This document shows positions 1-10,452 of a DNA stretch of 64,000 nt, in pieces; the first letter of the stretch is position 1; each line of letters begins with the position of its first letter. This DNA is from Oreohelix idahoensis (Eukaryota; Mollusca; Gastropoda; Stylommatophora; Oreohelicidae). The stretch spans positions 94,289-158,288 of the forward strand of contig JAMPIV010017548.1 of NCBI GenBank assembly GCA_024509875.1, in the 5' to 3' direction. The translations under genes were made by a program, and so were the position numbers. Below the pieces are notes generated by a model. It saw only the letters and a program-made list of their open reading frames with translations. It ran no database searches and was not told the origin of the DNA.

Positions 1-1066
1 CCCAGATTAACGCTAAACACTCTTTTTCGCTTGTGGAATAGCCTTGTTCCACTTTGTTCAACTTGCGGCTAGCATAAGCGACTGGGTTCAGTTCCCCATT
101 GGGTGAAGAGGACCTTTGCAACATAGTAGCCCCCAGGCCCACATTGCTTGCGTCCGTTCTCACCACAAAATCCTGAGTCAAATCAGGAAATTTGAGAATA
201 GGCTTGCTAGTGAGTTTTTCCTTTAACTCTTGGAATGCCAATTCACACTGCGCTGACCAAACAATTTTATCTGGATATCCCTTGCGAGTCAAATCAGTCA
301 GAGGAGCACATATAGAGTTAAAATTTTTGATATATTTTTGGTAAAACCCACACAACGACACGAATGATCGCACGTCTTTCTTTGTTTGTGGCCTAGGTGC
401 TCTCTGCAATTTTTCCAAGTTCTTGGGGTCAGGGGTCATGTTACCCTGATATACAGTATGTCCCAAGAATGCAAACTCTTTGCATCCAATACAACATTTT
501 GTTGGTCTAGCAGTCAAGTTTGCTTCTCTGAGCCTATCAAATAGCATATTCAGAGATTTAACGTGTTCTTCAAATGTTTCTGTAGCGATGAGGATATCAT
601 CCATGAAATTCGTGATACATGGAATATTCAAGGGATCCAACAATTTGCGCATCATCCTAGAAAACACACTCGGAGCATTTTTCAATCCAAATGGCAACAT
701 GTTGAATTCATAATGCCCTTCCGAGGTGCTAAAAGCTAAATAAGGTCGAACCTCAGGCTTCACTGGAATCTGGTAATAGCCTTTGCTAAGATTCACCTTC
801 GAAAAATATTTTGCCTTGTTCAGTCTGGCAAATAACTGTTTTGTGTCCGGTAATGGATCCACCTCACCTTCTGTGACAGCATTCAGTTTCCTGTAATCTA
901 TGCTCAGTCTATGTTCCCCAGACGGTTTCCTCAACAAAACTACACTGGAGCTATAAGGAGATTCACTGTGAGAAATAATCCCTTCTTTCAACAAATAATC
1001 TATCTCCTCTTTCAATGCTTTTTCCTTAGCGAAAGGAACAGAATAGGCTCTCATACAGATTGGTGT
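1..1066 (-). pseudogene. A1 reverse transcriptase and partial RNase H
   Basis: The frame is open from just after the stop at 1067-1069 to the window edge. It contains fingers motif YSSSVVLLRKPSG, LNAVTEG, palm motif A, LPFGLKNAPSVFSRMMRKLLDP, and FMDD as the YXDD box (around 595-606), then the Gypsy connection segment (QTKKDVRSFVSLCGFYQKYIKNF) and the first RNase H block with its Asp (RTDASNVGLG). In motif A the usual KVDLSKGYYQ reads KVNLSKGYYQ (codon 791-793), replacing a catalytic Asp with Asn, so this RT is expected to be inactive even without the upstream stops. The rest of RNase H lies beyond the window. Confidence 0.88.
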
Positions 1067-1650
1067 TTAGTCTACCAGCTTCATATCATACTCTAGCAAA
1101 TTAGTATGCCCCGGTTTGTCTGTTAACACATCTGTATGTTCCTCCAGAACCTGTTGAACTCTCTCCCTCTGATTTTTAGTCAGGTGCTTACTGACTTTTA
1201 CCTGTGCGGCTGTCTCACCGGGGTGTAGGGGGTATTCATGTGAGGTGAGTGGTTCCTTTTTCATTTCGGTTGCGATAGCCAAGGTCAGTAACGGGGTGCC
1301 TTCCTGGGTTTGTCTGTCCAGATACTTCTTTAAAAGCTTCACATGATATATTTTCTCCTTCCCCATTTTGTCAATTTTATAATTTGTTCTAGACACCTTC
1401 TCTAGAACTGTATATGGACCTTGCCATCCAATTTGTAACTTATTACTGCTGCCGGGTAGTAGAAGAAGTACTCTCTCTCTCTCTCAACTAATTCTCTGTC
1501 CTTTGCTTTCCTATTAAAATAAGCTGCATGTTTCTTCCTGGCTTGTCTCAAATTATCATTTGCCAGTTTCCATCCAGCTTTCAGACGAGTGGTCAGCTCG
1601 TTCACATAGTTATATGATGAGGTAACAGTTTCCGCTGCCTTCTCATCTGT
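1067..1650 (-). pseudogene. A1 integrase C-terminal region and GPY/F module, broken
   Basis: Two fragments in different frames (1402-1605 and 1067-1396) match the stretch between the integrase core and RT of element A2. The first carries NELTTRLKAGWKLANDNL and KKHAAYFNRKAKDREL and then loses frame in an expanded CT tract at about 1471-1489. The second picks up SRTNYKIDKMGKEKIYHV, the end of the GPY/F-like fold, and LLKKYLDRQ. It ends at a TAA (1067-1069) where A2 has a serine TCA codon. In the family this segment links integrase to RT without a break. Confidence 0.85.
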
Positions 1651-2905
1651 TCACGTCCTTAACAAGGCTTCCAATGGACCTTTTATTGGATTCCCAAATA
1701 ACAGGGCTGCGGGTGCCATCCCGGTTGAACTATGTGGTACTTCCCGGTACGCAAACAACGCAGCGGGCAAACATTGGTCCCACGTATCAGGTTTCTCATG
1801 TGCCAGCTTTCTCAGGATAGAAATGAGAGTCCCGTTGAACCTCTCTACCTGGCCGTTCCCTTGTGGATGGTACGAGCTACAATGAAAGTGTCTGGCTTGA
1901 AATAGCTTAAAAACTTCTTCCGTTAGTTTCCCCTTGAACTGTGAGCCATTATCAGTCAAGATTTGATGCGAGAATCCTAATCTTGTGAATATTGTAAGTA
2001 ATGCCTCTGCCACATGTTTCGAATCGATTGACGACAGGGCTACCGCCTCTCCCCACATAGAACAAGTGTCCACCAGAGTAAGGATGTAACTGTTCCTCCT
2101 CTTGGTCCGAGTGAGAAGTCCCACAATATCCACTGCAACCTTCTCAAAAGGTGTTCCCACTATGGGCATTTCCCCTAGAGTTGCAGGAGCAGTCCAATGC
2201 TTTGGAGCTACCCTTTGACATTCTGGACAGGATTTTACATATCTTTTTATATCTTCCGTTATCCCTGGCCAGAAGTAATGACAAGCTATACGCTGTCCTG
2301 TGGCGCTGATCCCCATGTGACCACTGAAGGGAATCGCATGCCCTAGTTCCATCACTTTCGCCCTATATGAAGTGGGAAGAACCAGCTGGCTGTGACCATT
2401 TGTTCCAGTTCCGGCCTTCCTGTATAACAATTTGTTCTTCATATAATAATCTCCCTTGCTTGGAGGTGTGTGACATTTGGGCAATTTTTTAAAACATGGC
2501 TTGAGTGTCCTATCCTCAGCCTGCGCCTTCCTCATCTCCTCTGGATGAGCATTTATAGGTTCACCTTCTTCCTCCTTTGACTGTGACCTGGTCTGCACTG
2601 TCGCCATGATCACAGGTCTCTTGGGATTCCCCAAGAAGACGTATCTACACCCCAATATCAGAGGGTAGATTGGTTCATCTATCACTGCTGCTCTGATTTC
2701 TCCTTCCACATAGCGAGTTTTCACAGTTATCCTTGCGATGGGAAGTGTCATGAGTGGTATGTCCTTAGTCGCCCCTTGTATTTCCACTGTTTCGGTGGTA
2801 TACTGACCTGGGTTCACTAGGCTAGAACTCACAACTGAATCAAAATCCAAACCTGTATCACATAGGCACCTTATGGTGACCCCGTTACAAACAACATCCT
2901 CACAA
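1651..2905 (-). pseudogene. A1 protease and integrase
   Basis: The frame is continuous from the gag break (about 2905) to a TGA at 1651-1653 that replaces a Trp codon of A2. The N-terminal part is a retroviral-type aspartic protease: an active-site DTG near 2853 and PLILGCRYVF as the second flap/helix block. The zinc-binding HHCC domain follows (HAIPFSGHMG ... CPECQR). The DDE core has VAVDIVGLL, LVDTCSMWGEAVAL, LTDNGSQFKG and NGQVERFNGTL, so all three acidic catalytic residues are present. No Met is needed at the start because protease is normally fused in frame to gag; the shift comes from a C run that is one base shorter than in A2 (five versus six). Confidence 0.9.
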
Positions 2906-4163
2906 ACTGGGGGTGATAAGGTTCCTGCTGTCCAGTAGGTTTAACCTTTAATCTCTGGTTCCCCGATTTCATTGCAGCAAGGTTAGAAGGTTTCCTTTTA
3001 CAAACTTCGGTGTTATGGTTGTCCTTCTTACACCATTTACACCACCTCTTTCCTTGATTAAAAGGTTTTCTTTCATTATATTTTTGGTCATTGAACTGTG
3101 AGTTTCTATCACGATAATCATTTCGTGGCCTATCAAAGTTTGTCTTACCTTTGTTATCTTGTTCTTTGGTATCAAATTTATTAAAGTGCTGTGTGGCCTT
3201 AAAATTCTCTATATGTTTCATTTTAGTGCCAGCTACCTCTGCCTGGGCTGCTTGATACCTCTCAGCGACAGTCAATACCTCACCCAACCTCTCTGTACCT
3301 TGTTCCATGAGAAACTTTCTCAGGTCTGGAGCCATGGACTCTCTTAATTGCTCTGTCATGATCATTTCTTTAAGATCTTGGGTCTTCCCTATCGCAGTCC
3401 ATTTTTCCAAATAGGTTTCCAGTCTGGCAGAGAATTGGTGGTATGTCTCCCCAGACAAAAGCTTGGCATTTCTAAACTTCTTACGATAAAATTCCCCATT
3501 CTTTTCATATCTTAATAACAGAGCCTGCTTTAGCATGTCATAATTGTCTTGGTCGTCTCTGCTCATTTTTGCAAACACTTCGTAAGATGTTCCCCTAAGA
3601 CCATGGGATAACTTTAAGCTCCACCTTTCCCTCTCCAACCCATAGGTGGTGGCTAAAACCTCAAATCTGGATAAAAATGATTCAATATCATCGTCCCTCT
3701 CTACAAAATGGTCTAAATGGAACCCCATTGCTGAGTTAGAGGCTCCCTGACTGGCAGTGGCATCGGAGGTATGAGGGCTGTTACCATTTTCAGGAGCATG
3801 GCCTTGAAATTCAGACTCCCTTAGTCGTAACTCGTGCTCCCTTTGTAATCTCTTATCTTCTGCTTCCCTCTCAGCAGCCTGTCTCTTTTCCTCTCTTTCT
3901 GCAGCCAATCTTCTTTCCTCAGCTTCTAATTTCTTCTCTTCAAATTGGAGCCGCTTTATTTCAGCCTCCGTATCTGCCTCCAATGCCCTAGCCTCCTTGT
4001 CAGCCTCAATCTGCAGCCTCTTCTCTTCAGCTAACCTCCTATCTTCCCTTTCAATATACTTGTCGCATTCTGAAGTTACATATTGGATCAAAGCCTGACC
4101 CTCCATATTCATTTCTTTAGCAGTCAGCACAGCAGCCGATCTGAATTTGGCTAGATCTGCCAT
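2871..4163 (-). CDS. A1 Gag polyprotein (coiled coil, SCAN-like capsid, CCHC knuckle)
   Basis: 430-aa ORF starting with MADLAKFRSAAVLTAKEMNM, the same start as in A2. Residues about 35-115 are a charged Glu/Arg/Lys coiled coil (repeats such as EEKRLQIEAD and AEERRLAAERE). Residues about 150-310 form the capsid: FHLDHFVERDDDIESFLSRFE, then a helical block with YHQFSARLETYLEKWT and LRESMAPDLRKFLMEQG, which resembles vertebrate SCAN domains. Near the C-terminus, CKWCKKDNHNTEVC is a C-x2-C-x4-H-x4-C zinc knuckle for RNA binding. The last dozen or so residues differ from A2 because a one-base deletion near 2905 shifts the frame out of protease, so no Gag-Pol fusion can be made from this copy. Confidence 0.88.
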   Translation of the reverse strand: MADLAKFRSAAVLTAKEMNMEGQALIQYVTSECDKYIEREDRRLAEEKRLQIEADKEARALEADTEAEIKRLQFEEKKLEAEERRLAAEREEKRQAAEREAEDKRLQREHELRLRESEFQGHAPENGNSPHTSDATASQGASNSAMGFHLDHFVERDDDIESFLSRFEVLATTYGLERERWSLKLSHGLRGTSYEVFAKMSRDDQDNYDMLKQALLLRYEKNGEFYRKKFRNAKLLSGETYHQFSARLETYLEKWTAIGKTQDLKEMIMTEQLRESMAPDLRKFLMEQGTERLGEVLTVAERYQAAQAEVAGTKMKHIENFKATQHFNKFDTKEQDNKGKTNFDRPRNDYRDRNSQFNDQKYNERKPFNQGKRWCKWCKKDNHNTEVCKRKPSNLAAMKSGNQRLKVKPTGQQEPYHPQFVRMLFVTGSP

Positions 4164-4361
4164 CCTGTATCACACAACTCTAATAATGTTCTAAGATAAA
4201 TTACAACACTCTAATTACCAAAGTGACACTCTAATTAATTAATTACTACTGGCTGTGAAGATTCATCGACTCTTACTTTCCACCTTAAATATTTCTTAAG
4301 AATAACTTTTAATTTTAGGGACACTGTTGAATTTATACACACTTACACCCCAATAGTTTTA

Positions 4362-4379
4362 ATCCCGGCTTGGCCCCCA
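4362..4379 (-). promoter_or_regulatory. A1 primer-binding site
   Basis: On the minus strand this reads TGGGGGCCAAGCCGGGAT, five bases inside the LTR edge, the same spacing as in A2. It agrees with the A2 site at 14 of 18 positions; the four-base block at positions 8-11 is different (CAAG versus TCGT). The A2 site is a perfect tRNA-Pro match; A1 may use a different or variant tRNA, or may be mutated. Bases 4164-4361 between this site and gag are the untranslated leader, with no other feature seen. Confidence 0.75.
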
Positions 4380-4384
4380 ACATA

Positions 4385-6295
4385 TGTGGTGGGTTTTGAT
4401 GTTATTAAGTGTTGTTGCTATGTTTACTTAATGTACTGAATGAGGTCAGCTGTGAAGGTCCCTGAGGATAACAGTTTATGTGAGTTTACAGAGCACCTTG
4501 CTGCTACCACCCTACGACCTCAATCAGACTTATTCTTGACTAGTATGTCTGATAGCTACGTCTACTGTCTAGGGTAATGAAAATGTGGTGTACTGGTAAT
4601 TAAGTACACAAACACACACACACACAAACACTAATATTAATCTCTATGATCAAGTCAAATGACACTGTGGTTAAAATTTAGTAATTTACAATTTTTTTAA
4701 ATTTATTTTGTCCTGAACCTAGTTTTCTTCTGGTCAGGACTTTCAACTCAATATGAATCAATTTCAATATAATTACATATAATCAAGTAAACAAACGAAA
4801 GACCTGTACATATACATAATTTAAATTTGCTAATATTGGTACTAAAACTAAAGTCTTTATTAACTAGTGCTTGACGTCGGGTCGATGTATTTTCATCATA
4901 CCCAGTCCTTTAGTTAACAGTGTTCATTTGCTCTTTAAACAGGATTGATGGTGGAAAAGTTTATTAGTTACACAATGGAGTTTATATATTATAGTACTCG
5001 TTGATGAATCTCAGCAGGCCAGTTCTTTAACACTTATCTGGTCTGTGACGATTGAAGATAGTTGTTCCTTAAGCCCACTCCTCACATGCGCTGAGGTAGT
5101 ATGGTAGGCATCTCGTTTCATACAGTGTTGTACTCTTCAGAATATCTGGCACTAGCACAGTGCCAGACAAAGAAACTCACAATTCAAAATGAAAACACAC
5201 AGGTACGTTGAAATAGCACAAACTCAGATGAGCTGCTGGCTGGACTATGGCGTCCGTATTTCTTATATTATTTATTTATATTCAGTGGACGTCACACTTC
5301 ACAGCATCAACGATCTGCTTCTATGGACAGTCTTAAACAAAATGGCAACGAGCCGTCCAATTTTCTAATAATCTCAACTGTGTTGACCAATCAGATAGGA
5401 AAGCCAAGCTTTTTAAATTCAAAATTTTACACTAAGGTCCAAATTTGGTCCAATGTGTAGTGTATTTCTGTCGGTCGGTCTGTCCGAACTTGGCATTCCC
5501 CAAAAATGGACTTGGTTTTGGACTAACACTAAAAAAAACCAATATTCAGTTTGAGCCATCCCATAATTTCTACCCCGTGTCTACCCCTTTTCCTACAGAA
5601 CACATGACCCTTTTCCTGCTTTTACTCAAGGACGCGTCAAAATGTAACCGCTAGTGAATGCAAAACGAAAATCTAACGAACATCTGTCTGCTAGTCTGCA
5701 CCGAACAAATCAGTCTTTTGTCAATAACTTCCGAGTTATCTGTCCGTCCTTTTATTTGAAAGCATATTATTTGTCAGGAAAAGATAAGCTCTTAAACTAG
5801 CTAACTTTTGTGATTCTAAACCTATTAATAAGGAATTCCATATTTTTTCCATGTTAGTCTTGAAATCTATAAACTACCACTCGTTCACTTCTTTTACCGC
5901 TATTTTCAAACTAAATACAAGAATCGTCCGTATTACGTTGGAATTACGTCATTCTCAATAAGAGCTAAGCCTGTTTTCGTGACCCAATTGACGAACATTT
6001 TTTAACTTTCGTCGTATTTTAAACAACTAACTACAAGTTCGCGCGTATGCTAGGCTTAGATTCAAACCCCTTTTCTTACTCCGTCTGAACGAATAGGCCT
6101 TTCGTGTCCCCATGTTATAAATAGTTTTTTTCAATGACACTAGAAAACGAGGGTACGGTCTGCCAAAATCAACGCGCTTGTGGCGTGGGTGAAGAAGCAG
6201 CATCGTATCATAACTATATTTTATCCCTACATTTTATTTTAACTTTTATATTTATAAGGGATGATTTTATCGCTGTATCAATGTATTCCACCACA
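4385..6295 (-). repeat. A1 5' long terminal repeat
   Basis: Read on the minus strand it begins TGTGGTGG (ending at 6295) and ends CCACCACA (at 4385), an 8-bp perfect terminal inverted repeat, and is followed by 5 bp and the primer-binding site. It aligns with the A2 LTR at its start (GATACARCGRTAAAAT block) and near its end (GAGGTCGTAG ... CCTTCACAGCTGRCCTCAT). Length is about 1.9 kb against 2.2 kb for A2, so the two belong to diverged subfamilies. Short ORFs inside (for example 5445-5654) are not conserved and are ignored. Confidence 0.85.
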
Positions 6296-7233
6296 AAAAC
6301 AAAAAAAAATATATAAAACATATTTTAAACGCAGTCTTTTAATGCACTAAAAAGCCACAAATAATTTTTCACGGTGTTTATAGCTTGCAGTTAAAAAATG
6401 TAACATCAAACTATTGGCAGCTTAGTAAAACTTAAAAGTTGCCAAGTGAACTGTCCATTTTTCGAAATCCATAACATCACCTTGTGATGAGTACTTTTTT
6501 AAAAAGAATTATTCATTTTGAGACTGTTAAACATAATTGATAATTACATTTTATATTTGTTTACATACAAATTTAACGCTGATTTAATGATTTTGAATGT
6601 ACTGCATCTGTATGTCTCAGTCATTTCTTAAATACACTTAAACGAAGCTTTAAAAAGTAAATTAAGATTTCGCTGAATTAAATCAGCTGGGGGCTTGAAC
6701 GAGTTAATTAATAGATAAATCATTTATATCCATCCTTCACAAAAGTTGACGGCAGATACTAAAGTGAACATTGCTGGGACTCATTCGGCATTGTTCTTGC
6801 TTTCTGAATATCTTGTGAACACACCCTTGAGGTAGAAGCATCATTATCCTTCTATTTACAACTCTGCCAAGGGTAATCTTGTGCGAAGGTAGACACCTTT
6901 GAAGACCCACATTAGATACTTTAGGTTTTGGCCACAGTTGGACCACTACTGCAGAACAAGGGGGGGACATCCCGTGACACCCATCACGAGTGCCTGAGAA
7001 AATCAGCCCTGAGCGGTAGCCTCCCATCACGAGTGCCTGAGAAAATCAGCCCTGAATACTGGGTTCCCATGACGAGTGCCTGAGAAAATCAGCCCTGAAT
7101 ACTGACCTTTCGTACATTAAGAGTTCATAAAATTACTGGAGAGCCCTCGAATGAGGAAATATCTTGATGAAAAGCCCTAATTACCAGCAACCATTGTCTG
7201 CACGTAGACTGTCACAAACGTTAAATAACTCAC
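6296..7233. other. Non-repetitive AT-rich DNA, probably intron of the multicopper oxidase gene
   Basis: No LTR, LINE or SINE signature is visible here apart from the three-copy tandem repeat at 6980-7108. The ORF on the minus strand at 6737-7030 has no recognisable domain and overlaps that repeat. Because an exon with a good donor site lies immediately to the right on the minus strand, this segment is best read as the following intron. I could not find the expected next exon, which would carry the first copper-binding HWHG motif. Confidence 0.4.
6980..7108. repeat. 43-bp tandem repeat, three copies
   Basis: Units start at 6980, 7023 and 7066 with CCCATSACGAGTGCCTGAG followed by AAAATCAGCCCTGA. 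The last 10-12 bases of each unit vary (GCGGTAGCCT, ATACTGGGTT, ATACTGACC). The period is exactly 43 bp, which is not a multiple of three, so it is not coding. Confidence 0.9.
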
Positions 7234-7411
7234 GTGCATCATTTGGTTGATAACTGTCAGGCGCACTCTCTGATCTTTCCTCACGTGCAGAGCTGGACCA
7301 GGTATAGTACCATTAAATGTCATCACAAGACGAGGCTCAACATATCCGTCTGCTGTAATGACGCCATCCTTCGACACAGGGGTTTCGCTGATTGTGTCAT
7401 TGGCATCATAT
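7234..7411 (-). CDS. Exon of a multicopper oxidase (laccase-like) gene, cupredoxin domain 1
   Basis: On the minus strand the segment is bounded by TTTCTAG (acceptor, 7412-7413) and GTGAGT (donor, from 7233). It encodes 59 codons with residues such as VITADGYVEPRLVMTFNGTI, PGPALHVRKDQRVRLTV and INQMMH. The NG-x-x-PGP-x-L/I-x-V-x-x-x-x-x-V block and the VxVxNxM strand are typical of the first cupredoxin domain of three-domain multicopper oxidases (laccases, hephaestin and ferroxidase relatives), just before the first HWHG copper ligands, which would lie in the next exon. The downstream phase is 0. The upstream exon would lie to the right, where LINE and LTR insertions now sit. These enzymes oxidise phenols or metals with reduction of O2 to water; the substrate cannot be told from one exon. 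Pseudogene status is not excluded. Confidence 0.65.
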
Positions 7412-7689
7412 CTAGAAATCGATTATAGATGTGTTATTTGTGTGTTTAATAACGCGTGACATGAATTAAATCAGCGATTTTAAGCTTAACCTGTTTGGAA
7501 GTCTCGCACCCCATTACAGCATTTGAAAAGAAGTCTTGCACCTCATTCATTATCTTAAAGCTCGCAAAATACGCCAGAAATATGTTCTAGCTATAAAATC
7601 TTGTCTCTTTACATGAAATGAAAAGAAAACTATCATTTTGTTAAATGTATTTGGTGCGTGTAACTACAATATTTTGGCCATGTAAAAAG

Positions 7690-8055
7690 ACGATAAACCC
7701 ACATTAAAGATAAGCGTAAATGGGAAAATCCTGGAACAAGTCAAGAGCTACGTATATCTTGGTCATATAATAACAGAAGATGGCAGATGTGAAACAGAAA
7801 TCAAGAAGAGAATAGGAATAGCCAAAGCTACATTCAACAACATGAAACATATACTGACATCCAAACAGTTATCTCACAAATTAAAACTGAGAATCATAAA
7901 GTGTTATATATATTCTGCATTTCTGTATGGTGCAGAAACATGGACGATGAATAAGCATTTGGAAGAAAGAATTGAGGCTCTTGAAATGTGGATATATAGA
8001 AGAATGGGGCGTATCTCATGGAAAGTGATGAAAACAAATAAGGAGGTCCTAGAAA
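7690..8055 (+). pseudogene. LINE reverse transcriptase C-terminal (thumb) fragment
   Basis: Open translation in one frame gives QVKSYVYLGHIITEDGRCET, EIKKRIGIAKATFNNM, KLRIIKCYIYSAFLYGAETW and EERIEALEMWIYRRMGRISW, then VMKTNKEVLENV. The YLG-x-x-I-T-x-DG, LYG-x-E-TW and E-x-W-x-YRRMxRISW motifs mark the region downstream of the RT palm in RTE-type non-LTR retrotransposons. Nothing upstream of the thumb is seen, so the copy is 5'-truncated. It breaks at the left edge of element B; a probable continuation is at 18005-18125. Confidence 0.85.
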
Positions 8056-10429
8056 ACGTACGTCTAAGTATGACAAATGAATTTCCCTGACTCGATGGAT
8101 GATAACAGAATATTGGCCTCTCATAACTTTAGAACCCCTGATCATCTGTTGTAACTTTTACCGGCATGCAGCGGTACCATCAAAGAACAGGCTGATCTTC
8201 AGAATTCAACGTGGAGCGACCGCGATCTAAAGAATCAGGGACTTGCAGCTCACAGAGTTAGCTTCTCGGGAAATTTTCGCACTCTTATGCGAGCAGCCTG
8301 AGACGGAAGAAAATCGGTAGACCGGGGAAAACGAATGAATCGCAGCTGTTAACACATCGGCGAGGTACCCCGGATTTGCTCAAGATCAAAAAAGGTGCGA
8401 AAATTTAACACGCCCCATTCAAGTTACATTCGATAAGTATAAATAGAGAACTCCGATAAACTGCATTTTTTTTATCGTTCGCTCTGTCAGAATCCTAGTG
8501 CACTAGCATAGTCGGATTCCTGCTGGATTTCATCTACCTTCGTGACTATTGGAGTGTATTCTTTCTGTGCAGACGGTAATTTATACATTAGCTTCGAGTG
8601 ATCATTGGTCGAGTTATTTCTATTGATTTCAATGGATTGTGGTGTAAATTTAACCTTATTAAATAAACCCATTTTCAAAGTTCTAGTGCAAACTAATGTT
8701 ACAGCTAAAAGTATTCCCTAATACAATTGACGCGTAAATTTATTTTGCAGACGTTAAAGAGAATTATAACTTTAATACAGTTTAGTTCTGTATAGATAGA
8801 TGTGCGTTTAATTATTTTTAACTCACGGGTAGTTTTCCTGATTTGTTAATTGACGACGCTAATAAGTAAATAGGCTAACTGTAATTTATCGCGTCAGATT
8901 ATAATATGATTTGTAATGCATTTCTTGTTTTGATTATCTTTCATTCAGAACGATCATTCAACCTGCATCCCAGCAATTATTAACTATATACAGAGTTCTG
9001 CCAAACTCAATTTGATAACTCCAGTAACATATGAACCTTTTTAAAGCTAAACTTGTGGCGACCTGTAATGGGCCCCGCTCCTCCGAATTTAACTGAGAAT
9101 AAGAGCCACCCAAGAAACACTTTTAAAATACTAGTTCATATAGGCGAGTCCTTAAAGGAAACTGGAAGCAGAACATATTTTATTCACTGCCCCTATTTGT
9201 GAAGAAAAAGCATCGATACCTGAACACTGTCTGTCACGCATATTCAGTGGATTTTAAACCCCCCCCCCCCCTCCCCGAAGAAGAACTTACCTCAGTGTTT
9301 TTCTTAACTTGTGACATTACGGAAAAAGGAAGTTATCTCCACCAGCTGTGCCAATTTTAGGAACCACACCATACCTCACGCTTAGCCAAGTGCCTGTGCC
9401 ATTCATTAGGAACTTTATCTAAACCAACAGTAGCCTTTACGCTTCACCGTCTGGCGATTTTTTGAGACTATTTGTTACCTCGTTAAATCTGGGGCCTGAC
9501 ACGGAAGAAATAAGAGGACCAGTCCATTATTCCACGGTATTAGCTGCTGTGATAAATAATTCCTAGATTGACAGAATTCACCATTTTGGTAAGTCTGCGT
9601 GTGTGTTTGTTGGGATGGCCAGCCCTAGTGTGTTTTTTTTTGAATGAAAGGAGATTTATCTTTTCTTTACCCTTTTAATTAGTTCGACCTTATACTAAGG
9701 TGCATTATATTCCTTGTACGGGATCTCTCCTAGCGGGATTGGGTAACTGTGTACATTTCCCCTCCCGTAAAAAAAATTGTTGATTTAAAGGGAGACAATT
9801 GAGAACCCTAGCTTTCCTCTACGCCCCCCCCCCCCTTTCTTCTGTAACCCCTTGCCTCAGAGTAATAAATTTACCAGTGGGTTAAATTGCCTATCTCTGA
9901 TCCCCCCCCCCCCCCCCTTTTCTTGTCTTTTGGGACCGGGTTTTGTCTGTTAGTAGATATAAACGGGAAACGGTGGATGGGATATTTCTCCTCAAAAACC
10001 CCTCTTCCCTAGTTATATTTGTATTCTGTAACTTTTTGATTTTTGACTGTAAATGTACAATTATGTGTGAGTCCATAATGATAATAAAGGTATGAATATT
10101 TATTTGTGTTGGTTGTCGGTTGGCCTAAAACTCCAAACATTTCCATCTGTGTAGTTTGTATTCATGTACGTTGAGCGACAGAATCACCAAATCGGTGAGC
10201 GCGCCTGAGCGACTGGAACTGACACAATTGTTTGTGCAGAAGAGAGATAGGAGTAGTCTGTGAGAAAACAGATATTGTCGTAATAAGAGACTGTCCTTGC
10301 TCCTTCCCAGCGCTTGTGAATCTACTACCTCATTCACCTAAATCCTTATTCTCACAGAGCCTTCAATATCACTTTACGCTCTAAAGGGACCAATATTCAT
10401 CAGCACCCTCTCAGATAAAAATTACGACA
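8052..10429 (+). repeat. Element B 5' LTR
   Basis: Matches 15606-18004 from ACGTACGTCTAAG onward and ends TTACGACA. It contains three cytosine tracts (13 C at 9259-9271, 12 C near 9824, 16 C near 9902) and a terminal segment shared with the 3' copy. Promoter and polyadenylation signals would lie here; AATAAAGG occurs near 10082 just before a GT-rich stretch and is a plausible poly(A) signal. Small ORFs (8487-8678, 9891-10076, 10125-10337) recur in the other LTR only because the DNA is duplicated. Confidence 0.9.
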
Positions 10430-10434
10430 ATATA

Positions 10435-10452
10435 TGGTTAGCTCGTTCGAGA
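10435..10452 (+). promoter_or_regulatory. Element B primer-binding site candidate
   Basis: Five bases after the LTR ends, TGGTTAGCTCGTTCGAGA begins with the TGG expected opposite a tRNA CCA end, at the same 5-bp spacing as in family A. I cannot assign the tRNA by eye. The leader 10453-11119 that follows shows no other feature except poly-T near 10850. Confidence 0.6.

Larger units (their letters stand above)
1..6295 (-). mobile_element. Ty3/Gypsy LTR retrotransposon A1 (integrase-first, Gmr1-like), truncated by window edge
   Basis: Read on the minus strand the order is LTR (6295-4385), primer-binding site, gag, protease, integrase, RT and the start of RNase H, which runs off the window at position 1. 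It is the same family as the complete element at 23794-32911: the proteins align along their length and the LTRs share their termini and internal blocks. Integrase precedes RT, which is the Gmr1-like domain order. The copy is defective: one-base deletion in protease near 2905, nonsense codons at 1651-1653 and 1067-1069, an indel in a CT tract near 1471-1489, and loss of a catalytic Asp in RT at 791-793. The second LTR and the target-site duplication are outside the window. Confidence 0.93.
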
